A stretch of DNA of 64,000 nucleotides from Otis tarda (Eukaryota; Chordata; Aves; Otidiformes; Otididae), in assembly GCA_026413225.1 (NCBI GenBank), contig CM048552.1:83243001-83307000 (forward strand). The letters run 5' to 3'. Made by a program: the position numbers and the translations under genes. Numbering within the stretch: position 1 is the first letter of the stretch; every line of letters begins with the position of its first letter. Below the pieces are notes generated by a model, which was not told the DNA's origin, ran no database searches, and saw nothing but the letters and a program-made list of their open reading frames with translations. Positions 1 to 12,011 of the stretch are shown here, one piece after another.

Positions 1-377
1 CTGGAGTACTGTGTCCAGTTCTGGAGCCCCCAACATAAGAAGGACATGGACCAGTTGGAAAGGGTCCAGAGGAGGGCCACAAAGATGATCAGAGGGCTGG
101 AGCACCTCTCCTATGAGGACAGGCTGAGAGAGTTGGGGTTGTTCAGCCTGGAGAAGAGAAGGCTCCGGGGAGACCTGATAGTGGTCTTCCAGTACCTCAA
201 GGGGGCCTACAAGAAAGATGGGGAGAGGCTGTTCAGTAGGGCCTGTTGCGATAGGACAAGGAGTAATGGTTTTAAAATAGAGGGGGGTAGATTTAGATTG
301 GAAATTAGGAAAAAAGATTTTACAATGCGAGTCTTTGAAGGTCCCTTCCAACCCTAACCATTCTATGATTCTATGAT
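1..377 (+). mobile_element. CR1: CR1 LINE, 3' end (cut by window edge)
   Basis: This is the C-terminal part of a CR1 ORF2 (RT tail, [20 protein letters not shown]-type block) followed by the CR1 3' end with two tandem ATTCTATG units at about 358-376. It enters from the left edge, so its 5' extent is unknown. It lies in the intron just upstream of the first MOXD2 exon in the window. The frame degrades after base 300 (the usual VxEHWNRLP block is lost), so it is a dead copy. Confidence 0.95.
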
Positions 378-565
378 ATAGGAGGGACTGGATGCGAGTT
401 CTCTTCAGTTGGTTTGTGGAAATCACTAGTGAAAGCAAAGGAGCTTTTTGAAGAATGAAATGCTTTGATAATTATTCCCACCAGCGGTACTTGGAAACAT
501 GACTTCTTGGAGTGTAGAAAGCTTTTATCTTCTCTCTGTGGTTTGAACACTGTTTCATTTTCCAG

Positions 566-712
566 GATTGCCATGTGGTAGACGAGTCAACCCTTGAGGA
601 AGATGAGAGCCAGGACTACCAGCTGCTGTCATTGACAGAGAATGAGACCTCCACCACCATGCTGTTCAAACGCTACCTCCAGACATGTGACCCAAATGAC
701 TTAGATATCACA
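566..712 (+). CDS. MOXD2: MOXD2 exon: end of DOMON domain
   Basis: This exon of 49 codons is in phase 0 at both ends (acceptor tttccag, donor gtaaga). The peptide includes QDYQLLSLTENET and FKRYLQTCDPND, matching the MOXD pattern of a YxL block followed by F.R.L.TCD.ND at the end of the N-terminal DOMON domain. No lesion is seen. Confidence 0.85.
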
Positions 713-2288
713 GTAAGAAAATGGACTGCTCAAGCAACATTTCAAACAAACCTGCTCTCATGTCCCACTGTATTCCCAGATCCCCAGGATCAGATCTGAG
801 AATGACAGGTTTTTCTCACAACAGTACGATAACAGGAATATACAGAAAAATACAGGACCATATGGCCACATTTCTAATGTCCATTTCAAGGGCACTATAT
901 TCATGTATTTGATGTTTTTTAATGATGTTTTACATCAAAGAACAGGGAAGATAAAAATCTCAACATTTTCTTAAGTTTGAACATAGCTCTTCAAAATTTT
1001 GGTAATTTCTCTGTCTCTTGTTCACCACATATAAAAAAAAAAACAATCTAGTATGGGAGATAAAGTTTTTACTTGCCTAATATAAGGCAGTATTTTGGTA
1101 AGAAAACTTCAGAACACTGATAATCTCAGACCTTCTCTCTTGGAAGAGCTTCATACTGGTATTGACTGACCAGTTGAACAATACTTGGTCAACCCAAATC
1201 GGTATTTTAAGTCAGAGATTTTTCAAAAATACCAATCTGACAATGTGCTTTTACAAGCACACTAATGCATGGAATTTTAGAACTCTGCATATATAGACAC
1301 TGTTTACACCGTTTCACCTTTACCTGAGGGACCTCAGGGTAAATCAGCATTACCCAAGGCTTAGCCCACTTAAAAATGTTTGTCCAGAATTAGGTGTACA
1401 TTCACCATTTTTCTGGAGTTAAAATACATGCGTAAATGACTGGATAGATCCCTTTGTAGTCACAACCTTCTTAATGACCTTTTCTAATTGAAAGAAATAT
1501 AATCCTGTTCTGAATGGGAAGAACATACAGAGTTCCATGGGCAGATCCAGGCAGATCATTGAGTGCTTTCATGCTCAAGAGTAGCTGCTAATGGGGAATC
1601 AGGTAACTACAGTTACAGCTAACAGTTTTGTTAGCTTTTTGTATAAGTCCCTTAGTACTTTTTTGTTAAAATTGCCTAACGCACATTAATGGTATATACA
1701 GATAAATGAACTGTATCTACTTGCTGTAGGATATGCAAAGACCTGAAAATCTGATCTTTACCACCATTGTACAGGTCCCACAGCTAGAACAGTATCCAGA
1801 TACTCAGTATCTAAACATTTAAATACAAAATGATGCAGGTTCTGAAATCTTACCAAATTCCTCAAAGCTTTTTTCCCAGCTTTCTTTTATTTCAAATACC
1901 AACACTATAAATCTATACATGTTTCAATAATGTGTGTGAAATGAGCCTGGGTACAGCTTTCCTAGGGTCTTTTATAGGCAGCACCCTCTCTTTGGTGGAA
2001 AAAAAAAAAAAAAAACAAACAAACCAAAAAAATCATGTCTGTCTCTGGACAAGACAAATCCTGTATGTTAAACGTCTTACTTTTTGTTGTGTGCTCTGAG
2101 TGTCTGGGTATGTACCAAATACACAGTTATATTATTTTAGATTACTTTTAATTGCATATGGTTCATATGTGGATTGCATTTTAATACATGTGTAGTGGTA
2201 TAAGGCATGTGATGTGGAATGAATACTCGTGTGTGTGGTTGATAGCAAGGGATGAAGGAGAATTTCCAATGAAGCACTCCTGTTACAG

Positions 2289-2457
2289 ATGGACACAGCA
2301 CGCCTCATAACTGCCTTTGGTACTGATGACACAGTCCAATTCCTTAAAGGCCAAAGATTTTCCAAGTCTCTTTTCTTGATGAGGTACAGAGGCCCATCTG
2401 ACTCAACTGATCCGAAAATATTCCTCACCTATGAGGAATGACCTGAGGCTGGACAAT
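2289..2457 (+). pseudogene. MOXD2: MOXD2 exon with frameshift and premature stop
   Basis: The acceptor is gttacag and the donor gtaagt. The first part reads TARLITAFGTDD and FSKSLFLM, matching the MOXD segment that ends in KSLRLL. The frame then meets TGA at 2439-2441. The last codons before the donor (NDLRLDN) make sense only in the next frame. The length of 169 bp is not a multiple of three although both flanking introns are phase 0, which fits a one-base indel near 2380-2440. An alternative is an internal donor (gtacag at about 2381) plus an unseen small exon. Confidence 0.6.
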
Positions 2458-3312
2458 GTAAGTATTGGACAAGAGCATTACTTGGCATGATAAAAAATTT
2501 CCCCTTCTTCTGCCTTTCTTAGCAAAGTTAATCATGCCCATGCTGGAGGTTTGGATTGTGCAGGTCAAAAAATGGACATGACTAATCTTGGAAACATGCA
2601 AATAGAGCTGGCAAGAGTAGGAATGAAGTGGAAAGGGAAGGCTTACTGTGTGGAGGGTAAAGGGCTTATTTGTTAGGAAAATGCCGTAAGGTGTAGCCTG
2701 TTCCTTTGACTAAGGAGCCAAACACAGGCACTGGTGCTATTGAATTATGATATAACTATTAACTCAGGCAAATATTATCCCATTCATGTAGACCCATAGA
2801 AAAATAGCTATAATATACTGAAGATATTTACTGATTCACATTTCAGTTTTGTAGGAACTATACAATATCATAGGGAAGAGAAATAATGGGAATACATTCA
2901 AATGCTTTGTGACAAGTCTGGCTGAGAGCTCAGAAAATGCAACACACAGACTACCGTGTGCGCTGCCTCCAATATTAACTTCTGCAGCATCTCAGTGCCA
3001 GATATAAGGATTTACCAGCAGAGCTGGAGCCCCCCATTAGCATCACCTCGTGGTACACGCACCATCCTTGTCCAATGGAGCTCAAAAGTATCAGCTCAGT
3101 GTGGTATTGCATTAACACCTTCCTTCTTTAAACAGCATCAGCCCACACAGTCAGCACACACTCAAGACGCAGCAGCACCTGCTGATCAGCGAGGGCAGTA
3201 TTCCACAGTAAAGAGGGACACTATATTTATGTAGAGACTTGTGGGATTAGTGCTATCATGTGTTGTTGCCAGGGGAACCTTCAGGTGACTTGTGTGTCTG
3301 TTCCTTTTCCAG

Positions 3313-3396
3313 TTTGCTGTTCCAGTTGAAGAAACCAAGTATGCTTGTACCTTTATCTCACTGCCCATGGTCAAGCAGAAACACCATATCTACAAG
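3313..3396 (+). CDS. MOXD2: MOXD2 exon: start of first copper domain
   Basis: This exon has 28 codons, phase 0 at both ends. The peptide contains TKYACTFISLP and QKHHIYK, matching the TTYWC...P....HH block that opens the Cu2_monooxygen domain. No lesion is seen. Confidence 0.88.
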
Positions 3397-4606
3397 GTAA
3401 ACTTGCATGCTGTATTATTGGGGAAAAAAAACGGACAGGATAGACTTGCTCCTTCAAGCATGCATACAAGTTTGTCTTTTACAACATTTTAGAATAAATT
3501 TGGGAGCATTCCATCTGTCCTTCGCTGCCATTGGGATGAGCCATCTCATTTGTCTGGCTTGTGTGGAGCTTGTGTGGAGCTGTGTCTTGTTTCTAGCTTT
3601 GGAAGTACTTTCATCTTTATGTACATCACATCTGAAGAAACCTTGCTACAAATCTCAAATCTCATGGCTCAGTGTAGTGAGCTCAGGCTATGTAACCTAT
3701 TGGTATTGAAAGTAAAGGGAGACTCCAGGATTTTCTATATTTGAAATAACTTTTCTTTTGTTCTTGGAAATTGCTAAGAATATTTGTATAAAATGACAAA
3801 CTAACATTTTTGCAGTCCTGTTTTCAAGATTCAATACACAAAAAAGAAAAGCAAAAAAAAAAAAGAAACAAGAACTTTCCAAACCAAGTCTAGCTTACTT
3901 CTCAAATGAAGACAACTTTGCTTCAAGGTCAAGCAGCCCTTCTTACTTTTGTGGATTTTGAAGGTTTAGAAACAAATATTCCACTGCAATAGCATAAGGC
4001 AAATTTTCATAAGGAAGAATTTCCATGGACTGGAAAAAAAAAAGAATTTTGCAGGTAATCCTACAGAACAAACTCAGGAGCTTTAGCCAGTTCTTGTGGT
4101 AACATCAGGATTTTGAGGCCTGATCTCATCAGTGCTGGTAAAAACATCAGTGATTAATGAACAGATGCATATTATTTGCAGGGTATGTTTTAAACTATCT
4201 TGATTATAGTACTTTTGGCACAACTGAGGGAGCAGTGAATTATAGTGAACCCGAGCTCAAGGTCCCTTACCTTACTTTACAGCCAAGAAAATTATGTATG
4301 AGGTAAACTGTTTACACTTCTAGTCTGGAACCACACCACCCAGCATAACAGGTCAAATAGACACTCCTGTGATTCTGATTAAGGGGAGATGCTTTAGAGG
4401 AAGATGAAAATCCTTTCTGGAAAAATGGACTCTGTTGGATACATACTGAAATAAGTAGATAAGTCATCATCCAATTTACCATTCACTTTGTGAATCAGGA
4501 AATATCTCTTTGCCTAAGCCATGGTTAACTGATCTTTCTGGTTGCCTGAGAAAGAAATATTTTAGGGTTGACAATAACTTTTTTTCACTCTTTCTCTTGG
4601 TTACAG

Positions 4607-4774
4607 TTTGAACCTGTAATAACACCCCACAACATAACCTTGGTTCATCACATTCTTGTTTATGCCTGTGGCAATGCCAGCATGTTACCCAGTGGCATAG
4701 ATGACTGCTATGGAGCCAATCCAGATTTTGCCCTGTGCTCTCAGGTGATTGTAGGCTGGGCTGTTGGAGGAAAG
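4607..4774 (+). CDS. MOXD2: MOXD2 exon: CuA (CuH) His-His exon
   Basis: This exon has 56 codons, phase 0 at both ends, and continues from HHIYK into FEPVI. It carries LVHHILVYAC, the conserved His-His pair of the first copper site, then the Cys-rich stretch with DDCYG and FALCSQVIVGWAVGG, which is typical of DBH/MOXD. No lesion is seen. Confidence 0.9.
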
Positions 4775-5485
4775 GTGAGTCTGCAGGGCCCATTCCCTTT
4801 CCAATTTCTTGTTATGAACACTAGTACCCTTCTTGTCAAACTGACAAAGTTTCCTCATACTGTCCCCACTTGACACTGCTTCTGCTGCATCCGGTGATGC
4901 TGGCGATTTCTGTGCAGTTGTCAGTACTTTATGTGTGTGTGTCTATGTTATTATCATATCTGCATTAAACAAGCTTTATATGTCACATAGAAAGGCTTTC
5001 ATTCTGACTGTTTGATAATGTCATCATTAATTTAGCAAAATTCTCCTTGTGCAAGTCTTGCATAACAGAAAGAAGTGTACCTACTTTCTGCTTTTTTTTT
5101 TTCTACTGGCTCTGTTTCTTTTTCAGCAGACTAAAATTAAAAGTTCTGTGAAATTGGTGCTTCTGACTGGGTGGCCTAGTTAGTAGTCAATGCCGCACAA
5201 ATTGTAGCATCTATCTTGTAGTGGTCACAAGATAGGTAATAAAATTTAAATGGGATAAATAAAAAAAAAAATTCAAAATTCTTCTTGTTGCAATTCAGAA
5301 AGAAAAAAAAAATGGAATGGTAGAATTTCCCACAACGTTTTCATTTCTAATGTCTAGATAAATATTCAGAGACTCAAGAAAATAAAAAGTTTCTCTTTAT
5401 AGGTTTTCAATCAAGAAAAAATAGAGAAGAGTTAAAAGCTAACTACTTCATATAACTTTATTTTTCATCTTCCTCTTTCCATAAG

Positions 5486-5588
5486 TCTTATCAATTTCCA
5501 GATGAAGCTGCAATTTCCATAGGGGCACCTCGGGATCCTCAGTACGTCCGACTAGAAATCCATTACAGCAATTTTGACTTGTTACCAG
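5486..5588 (+). CDS. MOXD2: MOXD2 exon: third CuA histidine
   Basis: The acceptor is a less common ataag and the donor is gtgggt (phase 0 to 1). The peptide has SIGAPRDPQYVRLEIHYSN, matching the G.P.D..Y..LE.HY.N block of the family and including the third His of the first copper site. No lesion is seen. Confidence 0.88.
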
Positions 5589-6361
5589 GTGGGTAATGCT
5601 GGGCAGTTGTCTGACAAAGAACAGCCTCAGGATGGAAGCCTCAGACCTCACCTACATGCCTATTAGAAACCAGCTTCTGCATGAAACAATTCCATATTTT
5701 GCTTGCTACAGCCTTCAGAACAGTAAGAAGGAATTCAACTGGGCTCCCATTCAGGAAGAACTTGAATTTTAGGAAAATAGATAGTTATATCTGCTTAGAT
5801 TACACATGTCTTGCCATCAAAAAAGCAGAGCACATCTTCCTGATATGAGTGGGAGTGTTAGGGAAAACGTGAGGGAAATGTGGGCATCATGGGAGAAAGG
5901 AGCAGAGTGGAAAGGGACAGAGTGGCTATGGGAGAAATAGGTGTAACAAGGGTCAGTATGAAGTCCTGAGAGCCTAATAACACCACCTCAGGCTTCTACC
6001 ATGACCTCCAGCATTCAATCCCTACAACAGGTGATGAAGAATGCCACCACGGTATTTGCTATCATTTTACAGAAAGTGTGGAGTGATTTTATGGGAATCG
6101 TCTGAGACTATAAGCAGAGCTGGATCCAGATGGACTATGAGTGAAGATCTGTGCAGCTGTACACAGATTGTGCAGACTTTGAGGCTGTCCATTACAGTGG
6201 ACCATACCTCGGGCATACGGTGGGGGGCTTAGGCCTTCCTGCTAATCTAGGCCTGCTCCCAAACTGTGATTGGGAAAGACGCTATATTTGTTGTGGCTTC
6301 AGGCCCCACTTCTGCTGTTTCTGGAGTCCTTGCTGAAGGAGTGGTCATTTCTCTTTTACAG

Positions 6362-6416
6362 GTTTGATCGACAGCTCAGGGATACGAATCTACTCCACAC
6401 ATACAGAGTTGATCAT
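6362..6416 (+). CDS. MOXD2: MOXD2 short exon, LIDSSGIRIY
   Basis: The first base completes Gly with the previous exon; the peptide LIDSSGIRIYSTHTELI matches the family's LIDNSGLRL.YT block. The donor is taken as gtaggt at 6417 (phase 2), because reading on gives TAG at 6418. The next family block (AG..E.GL....IPP) should follow but is not found downstream. Confidence 0.8.
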
Positions 6417-8120
6417 GTAGGTATGCAGGGAACTTGAACTGCACTGTCTTTGACAAGCTGTGGAAGACAGGAGAGTTCCTGCCCTCCCACAACCAATGCA
6501 AAGCTGAGTTATGAGCAAGGTAGATGTTATCTAGTTCGGCTTCTAAGCATACATATGAAATATAATCCAGAAGAATCTAGGTTGTTCCAAAATGACACAT
6601 CTGCCCTTGAAGATGGCCCTCCTCAGTTATACTTAAACACCAACTCTGAAGAGGAGTGAGCCTCCCTCCATCTCACTAGCTAGCACCTTCCAAGTGCATG
6701 CTCCAGGTAGCAGGGCATGATATAACAAGGAGAGTTTTCCTTAGGCTTCAGAAGAAAATGCAAGATTCTTCCTCTTTGATAGGAATCACTTGAGGTCAGC
6801 CTAGAAAAGACTAAGGAAACAGTTCAATTTACTTAGGATGAACATATATCTGAGAAAGGACCTTTACAGACTTTACCATGCTAGGACCATATCTGAAAGC
6901 CACCTCAAGCACAGACTCCAGAGCAGAAGGTCGAGTGTTTGAAACACCTTCTGAACTGAGATGATTCAGGCACAGTGAGCAGTTAGAGTGACTCTTTTTT
7001 TTTTTTTTTCTGGGAATTCCCCTGTAACACATAGGATAACTATATTGTTCTTAGTCACTTGTCCAATTAGTGGAGACCCCAGACTCTTTGGAGCTTGACC
7101 TTGGCAGAATATATCAGACTGTGATCTTTGATAGCAATTTAGAGGCAGGCCTGTCTCCTTTTTAGGTGTTAATTCCAGAATACCCCAGCAGAGACCAAAA
7201 GTAAGACTCACACGTAAGTATGAGTGACTTAGCCAGAGCAATTTTGTTCCAGACAATAGCAATAGTTTCTGGCTCCTGCTTTTTGTGCAAGTCACAGGGT
7301 ATACATAAACCATGTGTCACATGACAGAGCATCTTCTTTCTTGACTTGAACTTTTGTAAAGCCTGGCCTCCAAGACAGGTTCCTCCCTCCTGAACCTATT
7401 TTGGTATAAGGTGTAGCTGGACACTGGCGTGAGCCTAGCAGTTCACCTGCTCAGAGCTGCCAGCAGTCACAAAAATGGCCTACAACAAGGAAGCAGTGTG
7501 TGCGACAGCGGCTGGGACAGTCTGGCCATAAGCACTACAAGGATTTGTGGGCTGCGTGCTTTGATGCACCTTGAAGTGTGCCCTGTGAATGTACTTAGCA
7601 AGATCTAAGGACCTGTAACATGGATGGAGAAGCAGTGCTCAAGCAGAGCAGAGACCACCTAAGAAGAAATATCACAAAGCACTGTAGAAAGAGCAAGGAA
7701 GAATTCACATGTGCTACTTCTGCATCTGCAAGGGAGGTCCTAAACAGCCTGCCGACTCTACTCTGCTAGGGTCAGAGAGTCTTTTTATTTAGGACAGTGT
7801 TTTGTAATGCAAGTGTTTGAGTTCTTACTTCTATGATTCCAGACTGTCATCTGAAAGGTAAAAGTTTCAAGGCACAATGATTACTGACATATAAAAAGTC
7901 CATATTTGGACTCCAGACCAAAGAGGGTTGGGTGAGAAATTTCAAGTGTATGTTTGGGACTTTCTGTTGCTGAAAATATATTCTGTGAGTTGAGGTACAA
8001 AAGAGATCAGGCATGATTTCTAGAGGGGATTTTTCTCAGCTCTATTTCATCCAGGAATCTGTTATTCCACACCGCTTCCTGGAAACATTAGAACTTTCTC
8101 CCCTTGTTTGTCTTTCCCAG
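6417..8120 (+). other. Intron lacking the expected CuB (HxH) exon(s) of MOXD2
   Basis: About 70 residues of the family should be encoded here, including the Cys-rich loop and the LHxHL copper-binding motif. Reading all three forward frames I find no such peptide with splice sites. The flanking exons end and begin in phase 2, so the remaining gene stays in frame without the missing part. The stretch is otherwise ordinary AT-rich intron with a T-run near 6996. Confidence 0.6.
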
Positions 8121-8217
8121 GAATGGTGAACAGCTGAGGATCATCTGTGAGGATAATAAGTATGACTTCAGACTACAGGAGATTCGGGATATGAAGGAAA
8201 TCCTCATAATCAAACCA
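8121..8217 (+). CDS. MOXD2: MOXD2 exon: second copper domain, NGEQLRII
   Basis: This exon runs from phase 2 to phase 0 (donor gtacga). The peptide NGEQLRIICEDNKYDF and LQEIRDMKEI matches the family block KG.E...L..DD.FDFNFQE....K. No lesion is seen. Confidence 0.85.
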
Positions 8218-8447
8218 GTACGATCCTTCCCAGGGATGTAGCCATGGGCAGGCAAATTGGGGAGCTGGCAAGCACCAGAGGTGTTAGAGCACGTAGATGT
8301 ATTCTGTCCTTCATTCAGCCTTAGGCTGTGGCCCACTGTTTTCACACCTTTTCCTCGTTCCCCATGTTGTGATGTCCCCATGTTCCCTGGTTGTTTTGCA
8401 TGCTTTGCCTGTACCGCTCTGACAGTGTGACCTACTGTGTTCCCTAG

Positions 8448-8507
8448 GGGGATGAGATCCTGGTTGAATGCAACTTTCAGACACTGGATCGCTTAGAGAT
8501 TACTTTT
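8448..8507 (+). CDS. MOXD2: MOXD2 exon: GDEILVEC
   Basis: Exactly 20 codons in phase 0: GDEILVECNFQTLDRLEITF, matching the GD.L...C.Y.T.DR...T block of the second copper domain. Donor gtaagc. No lesion is seen. Confidence 0.88.
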
Positions 8508-9297
8508 GTAAGCTTGTTTTTCTACCTACAAATCTTCCATTGCTTTTAAAATTAGTTTATTACTATTAAAATCTTTTGAGCAGATATATCTCTCTTCCCC
8601 AAGCAAATACAGGCCTGGCAAAAGCTTCTTGTGTCAGACACAATATCATAGACATACTGAGGCATGCCTAGCATGTTGCTCCATGGCTACAGAGTAGCTC
8701 TCCAGCAAGAGAGAGCTCCTACTATAGGTTTATGAACAGATCCCAAAGCTATCTTGCATCTAATACCACACAAGCTAACTCTTGTCCAAAATGTCAAGTG
8801 CAAGTAGCAAAACTTGCAGCTGAGTTGCTTTTCAATCATTAAACACTTGGATTTAGTGGACAGGCAGAAGTCAAATACAGAAACTGATGTAATCTGGCAT
8901 TTGGAGATGATCTGTACTTCTCGAAATATGAAGACATTATTTTTAGTTCTTATTCAGACCAGATGTCAGTTCTGCAGAACTTCGCATGTAAACAATTATT
9001 GTCATACTCAAGCTTTTCAAAGTTTTTGATTTTGAGAACTTGTAGATTGAAATGAAAATATGGTGGTTTTCCTGAAGGAGAGAATAAGTTGATTTATGTT
9101 AGAGAAACTGCAGACAAACCTATTTATCAGACTCTTGTGAGAATACTTTGATTCTCTGTTTCTAACTCTCAGAAAAACAAATTTTTTTTTTTCATTATAC
9201 AGAATCTGCATGAGCTGTAAATAAGAGTGCTTTCCTGAGGAGATATAGTCTCCTCTTTGTGTCTCAGCAGACCTGAGTCATCCTTGTGTCTTTGCAG

Positions 9298-9428
9298 GGT
9301 GGGCCAAGCACCATGAACGAGATGTGTCTCACATTTCTCTTCTACTACCCTCGTAACAACATCTCCAGTTGTATGGGCTACCCTGACATTTTGTATATTG
9401 CACACGTACTCAAGCAGGAGGCGTCAGA
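9298..9428 (+). CDS. MOXD2: MOXD2 exon: CuB methionine exon
   Basis: This exon runs from phase 0 to phase 2 (donor gtgagt). The peptide GGPSTMNEMCLTFLFYYPR matches GG.ST..EMC..Y..YYP; the Met of NEMC (9322-9324) is the methionine ligand of the second copper in PHM/DBH. It is still intact although its His partners appear lost. Confidence 0.9.
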
Positions 9429-9717
9429 GTGAGTTCTGAGTCAACATGTTTCTGGAAGTAGCAGAACAAAATGGAGCTATGAAGAATGGCAAATGGAAAA
9501 GATAATAAAAATGAAATGTTGCTGATAGGGAAGAAAGAGCTGTATGCCTCCATCTGTCAAGTTGAAATTCCTTGTTGCAGTAATCTTTCAACTATGACAC
9601 TTTAACGATCTCTTCTCCTTTATCTTTTTTTCCTCTTTCCTTTTTTTTTCCTCTCCTCCTTCCTTATCTTTTCATTGTTTGTTTTCACCTCCCCATTGCC
9701 CCTTATTCTTTACCCAG

Positions 9718-9832
9718 TGCAGTGGAAGGAATGATGGCCATGGACTTTGTTGACTGGGACGACGATACCGTCAAAATTGCAGAGAAAGCAGCCAAGGAGG
9801 CAGATCAAGTAGTCATGATTAAAACCATTAAT
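9718..9832 (+). CDS. MOXD2: MOXD2 exon: post-catalytic segment
   Basis: Phase 2 to phase 0, acceptor tacccag, donor gtaagt. The peptide includes DAVEGMMAMDFVDWDDDT and ends KTIN. It aligns with the MOXD region after the catalytic core. No lesion is seen. Confidence 0.8.
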
Positions 9833-10561
9833 GTAAGTCCTCCTTCTGAGAAATATGTGGGTGGAGAAATGGACTTGGCTCTGATGTTCTGAGAGTAAAG
9901 CACAACTGAGAGATAGAGCCAACACACACCACCTTGGGTAACACCAGCTATACGTAGTTTATCCATGGCTAAAAGAACTGAAAGGGATTACCTGAATGAT
10001 GAAGTCCTGTCTTGTAGGCTGCAGTTGCAAATTACTGACAAAGACATATTTAATCACCACTTAACTTTGAACTAAAAAACCTGAAAATTCTTCAAAGAGA
10101 AAAAACACTCTTGCATTTTGGTAATATAACAGTGCCTATGGAGTGATGCCATGGCAGGGCATTTTTGATAGAATGAGCAATAAAATAGTGATGAAGATTC
10201 CTCAGACAACGTGCAAAAGGGAGTCAGGGTGATCCACAAAATCCACACATGGAACATACTTATCTGGCTGCATTTCAGTGCATCAGCCTGGTACCTACTC
10301 ACCTTAGAGGTAAATTAGGGAAAAAAAATCTTAAATTGAGAAAGGATCAAAATTCCATCTTCTCCTCTCTTGGAGAGCTTCTCTGCTGTCAGAGGGGAGA
10401 CCCATGTCATGACTTTCTCTGAGATGGTTAGTTACAGATCCAGACAGCAAGAAAAGTGACTAAAACACATCAAAAACTTGCAGTGCTATGCCAGTCTTGT
10501 GGATCCCATCTTACAAACAGATGGTATAATTTTATTTTTCCTCCTTTCCTTTCATCTCCAG

Positions 10562-10801
10562 GAACTCCAGAGAAATGAGGGTGGTCTAATCAGAGACATT
10601 AGTATGCCAGAGCGGGCTGCCTGTCACAATATTTCTGGACACTTCCCACTGTCAGGTCTGAGGGCCACTGCAAACCTTCGTTTGACTGCAGTATGCACTT
10701 CTGAATCATCAACCAACAAAGGAACTACTTCACTGCTTCTTCTTTCTCTCGCACAGCTGGTGTTTGCTTGGCTTATCTTAGCCTCTGTGTATGGGAAATG
10801 A
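10562..10801 (+). CDS. MOXD2: MOXD2 terminal exon with hydrophobic C-tail
   Basis: The exon begins ELQRNEGG after atctccag and ends at TGA 10799-10801. The last about 25 residues (SLLLLSLAQLVFAWLILASV, then YGK) form a hydrophobic tail that could be a GPI-addition signal or membrane anchor, as in MOXD proteins. The open frame shows no lesion. Confidence 0.85.
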   Translation, partial: ELQRNEGGLIRDISMPERAACHNISGHFPLSGLRATANLRLTAVCTSESSTNKGTTSLLLLSLAQLVFAWLILASVYGK

Positions 10802-12011
10802 GGGGCAGAACACCAGAACAGATCACAAGCCTGATGAAGAAGTCTCTGTAATTACCATCTGGTAGCAGGATATTCTAGATCTGATGACCTTGAATGTGAG
10901 AGAATACTTACGTAATAGAAAATTGTCTTCCTTTGGAAGAAATAGGTTCAATGGGCATTGGCATTTATTTTATTTTCATTAAAAATCCTTTCTGGTATAG
11001 TTCATTCTAAATCAAAAAAGCAATGTAGTATAACACAGTAAAGACAGGAATACAGTCAACTCTCCAATTGCTGCTTCTTAATTATTAAATCCAGAGCTTT
11101 TCTGAATGGGCTACGGTATGTGTTTGCTCACTAGCACTTCAGCAATCATTACCTAGTCTCAAGCTATCTGCATACTCCCTGTACTTAGGTCAGCATAGAA
11201 AACTAGGCTCCTTAGTTACTAAATAATGTCATTGATTCTAAAACTAGTTCTGCCGTATCTATCAATAACTCCATGACAGGGAATTTACCTGCTGATTGCC
11301 AGGCAATAGTGAGGCAATGGAAAAATAGACCTTATACATTGTCATATAGCAAACCTATGAATTCCAATTTTACAAAAGCTAAACCATTTGCTGTTCTCTT
11401 TTCTTATATTTTCCCTCAATGTATACACGAGAACTAGAAGAGAAAATCTGATTATAGTTATGTTCTTTGTCACCATACTGACTCTTTCAAATTTCAAATT
11501 TCATACTAGTACGTTTCAATAAATTCTCTCCCACATTCCACAAGGCAGAGTCTCTGCTTATTTTGACAATAAGTAGTACACTAAGTAAAAGCACCCTTGA
11601 ACTTTAAAACAGAGTGATTAGCAGAGTAACTAACCACACAGAGTAGATTCCTTCCTCATAGGACCAATGAATATTTATTAGCTAGTAATTATCTTGGCTA
11701 AAACTGAACCATGAACAGAAAAAAAAAAAATTACCATGAAGGCAAGCTCATTAAGAGAATCCATGAGATTCGAAGAGAATCATCCAGATACTCAGAACTG
11801 TGTCCCAAATAAAAGATATCTTACTGAGATCACTGCGCTGTGCTTAGTAATAAGATCTTAATTCTAACTAAACATTTTCACCTTCAAATTCCTATGGGAA
11901 TATATCACACTCCTTCTTATCCACAGTGAAGCCAAGTCACAGCAAGGCTGGTAGTACTGAGTGAGACATTCATCCTCTTTCGTATTTAATTAGGGCAAGA
12001 AGCTTTAGAAC
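10802..12011. other. MOXD2 3' flank / intergenic AT-rich DNA
   Basis: Non-coding and AT-rich. The first few hundred bases may be 3' UTR of the former gene. No clear polyadenylation signal or repeat family was identified. Confidence 0.5.

Larger units (their letters stand above)
713..6361. other. MOXD2 introns (713-2288, 2458-3312, 3397-4606, 4775-5485, 5589-6361)
   Basis: These introns are AT-rich with several A-runs (for example about 2000-2025) but contain no recognisable repeat family, no other gene and no RNA gene that I can see. Short open frames here are not conserved-looking and lack paired splice sites. Confidence 0.6.
8508..10561. other. MOXD2 introns (8508-9297, 9429-9717, 9833-10561)
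   Basis: Ordinary intron sequence. A C/T-rich tract precedes the exon at 9718 (about 9600-9716). Nothing else is recognisable. Confidence 0.6.
566..10801 (+). pseudogene. MOXD2: MOXD2, DBH-like copper monooxygenase, probable unitary pseudogene (3' part)
   Basis: Eleven exons show stepwise similarity to MOXD1/MOXD2 and dopamine beta-hydroxylase, type II copper-dependent ascorbate monooxygenases of the secretory pathway. Exons: 566-712, 2289-2457, 3313-3396, 4607-4774, 5486-5588, 6362-6416, 8121-8217, 8448-8507, 9298-9428, 9718-9832, 10562-10801; stop at 10799. Almost all joins keep phase. First-copper ligands are visible: His-His in LVHHILV (4646-4651) and His in EIHYSN (5561). The second-copper Met in NEMC (9322) is kept, but the exon(s) for its His-x-His pair are not found between 6417 and 8120. 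Exon 2289-2457 is 169 bp between phase-0 introns and hits TGA at 2439. MOXD2 rather than MOXD1 is inferred from the hydrophobic C-tail and the CLEC5A-like neighbour. DOMON exons lie upstream. Loss of function is inference: an assembly error or missed exons remain possible. Confidence 0.8.

Noticed and set aside
8059-8095. A short LLFHT reading that resembles the SLFHTIPPG block of MOXD proteins
   Set aside because: Only four residues match, the frame breaks at once, and another frame gives an equally poor ALFHPG match at the same place. This is chance level.
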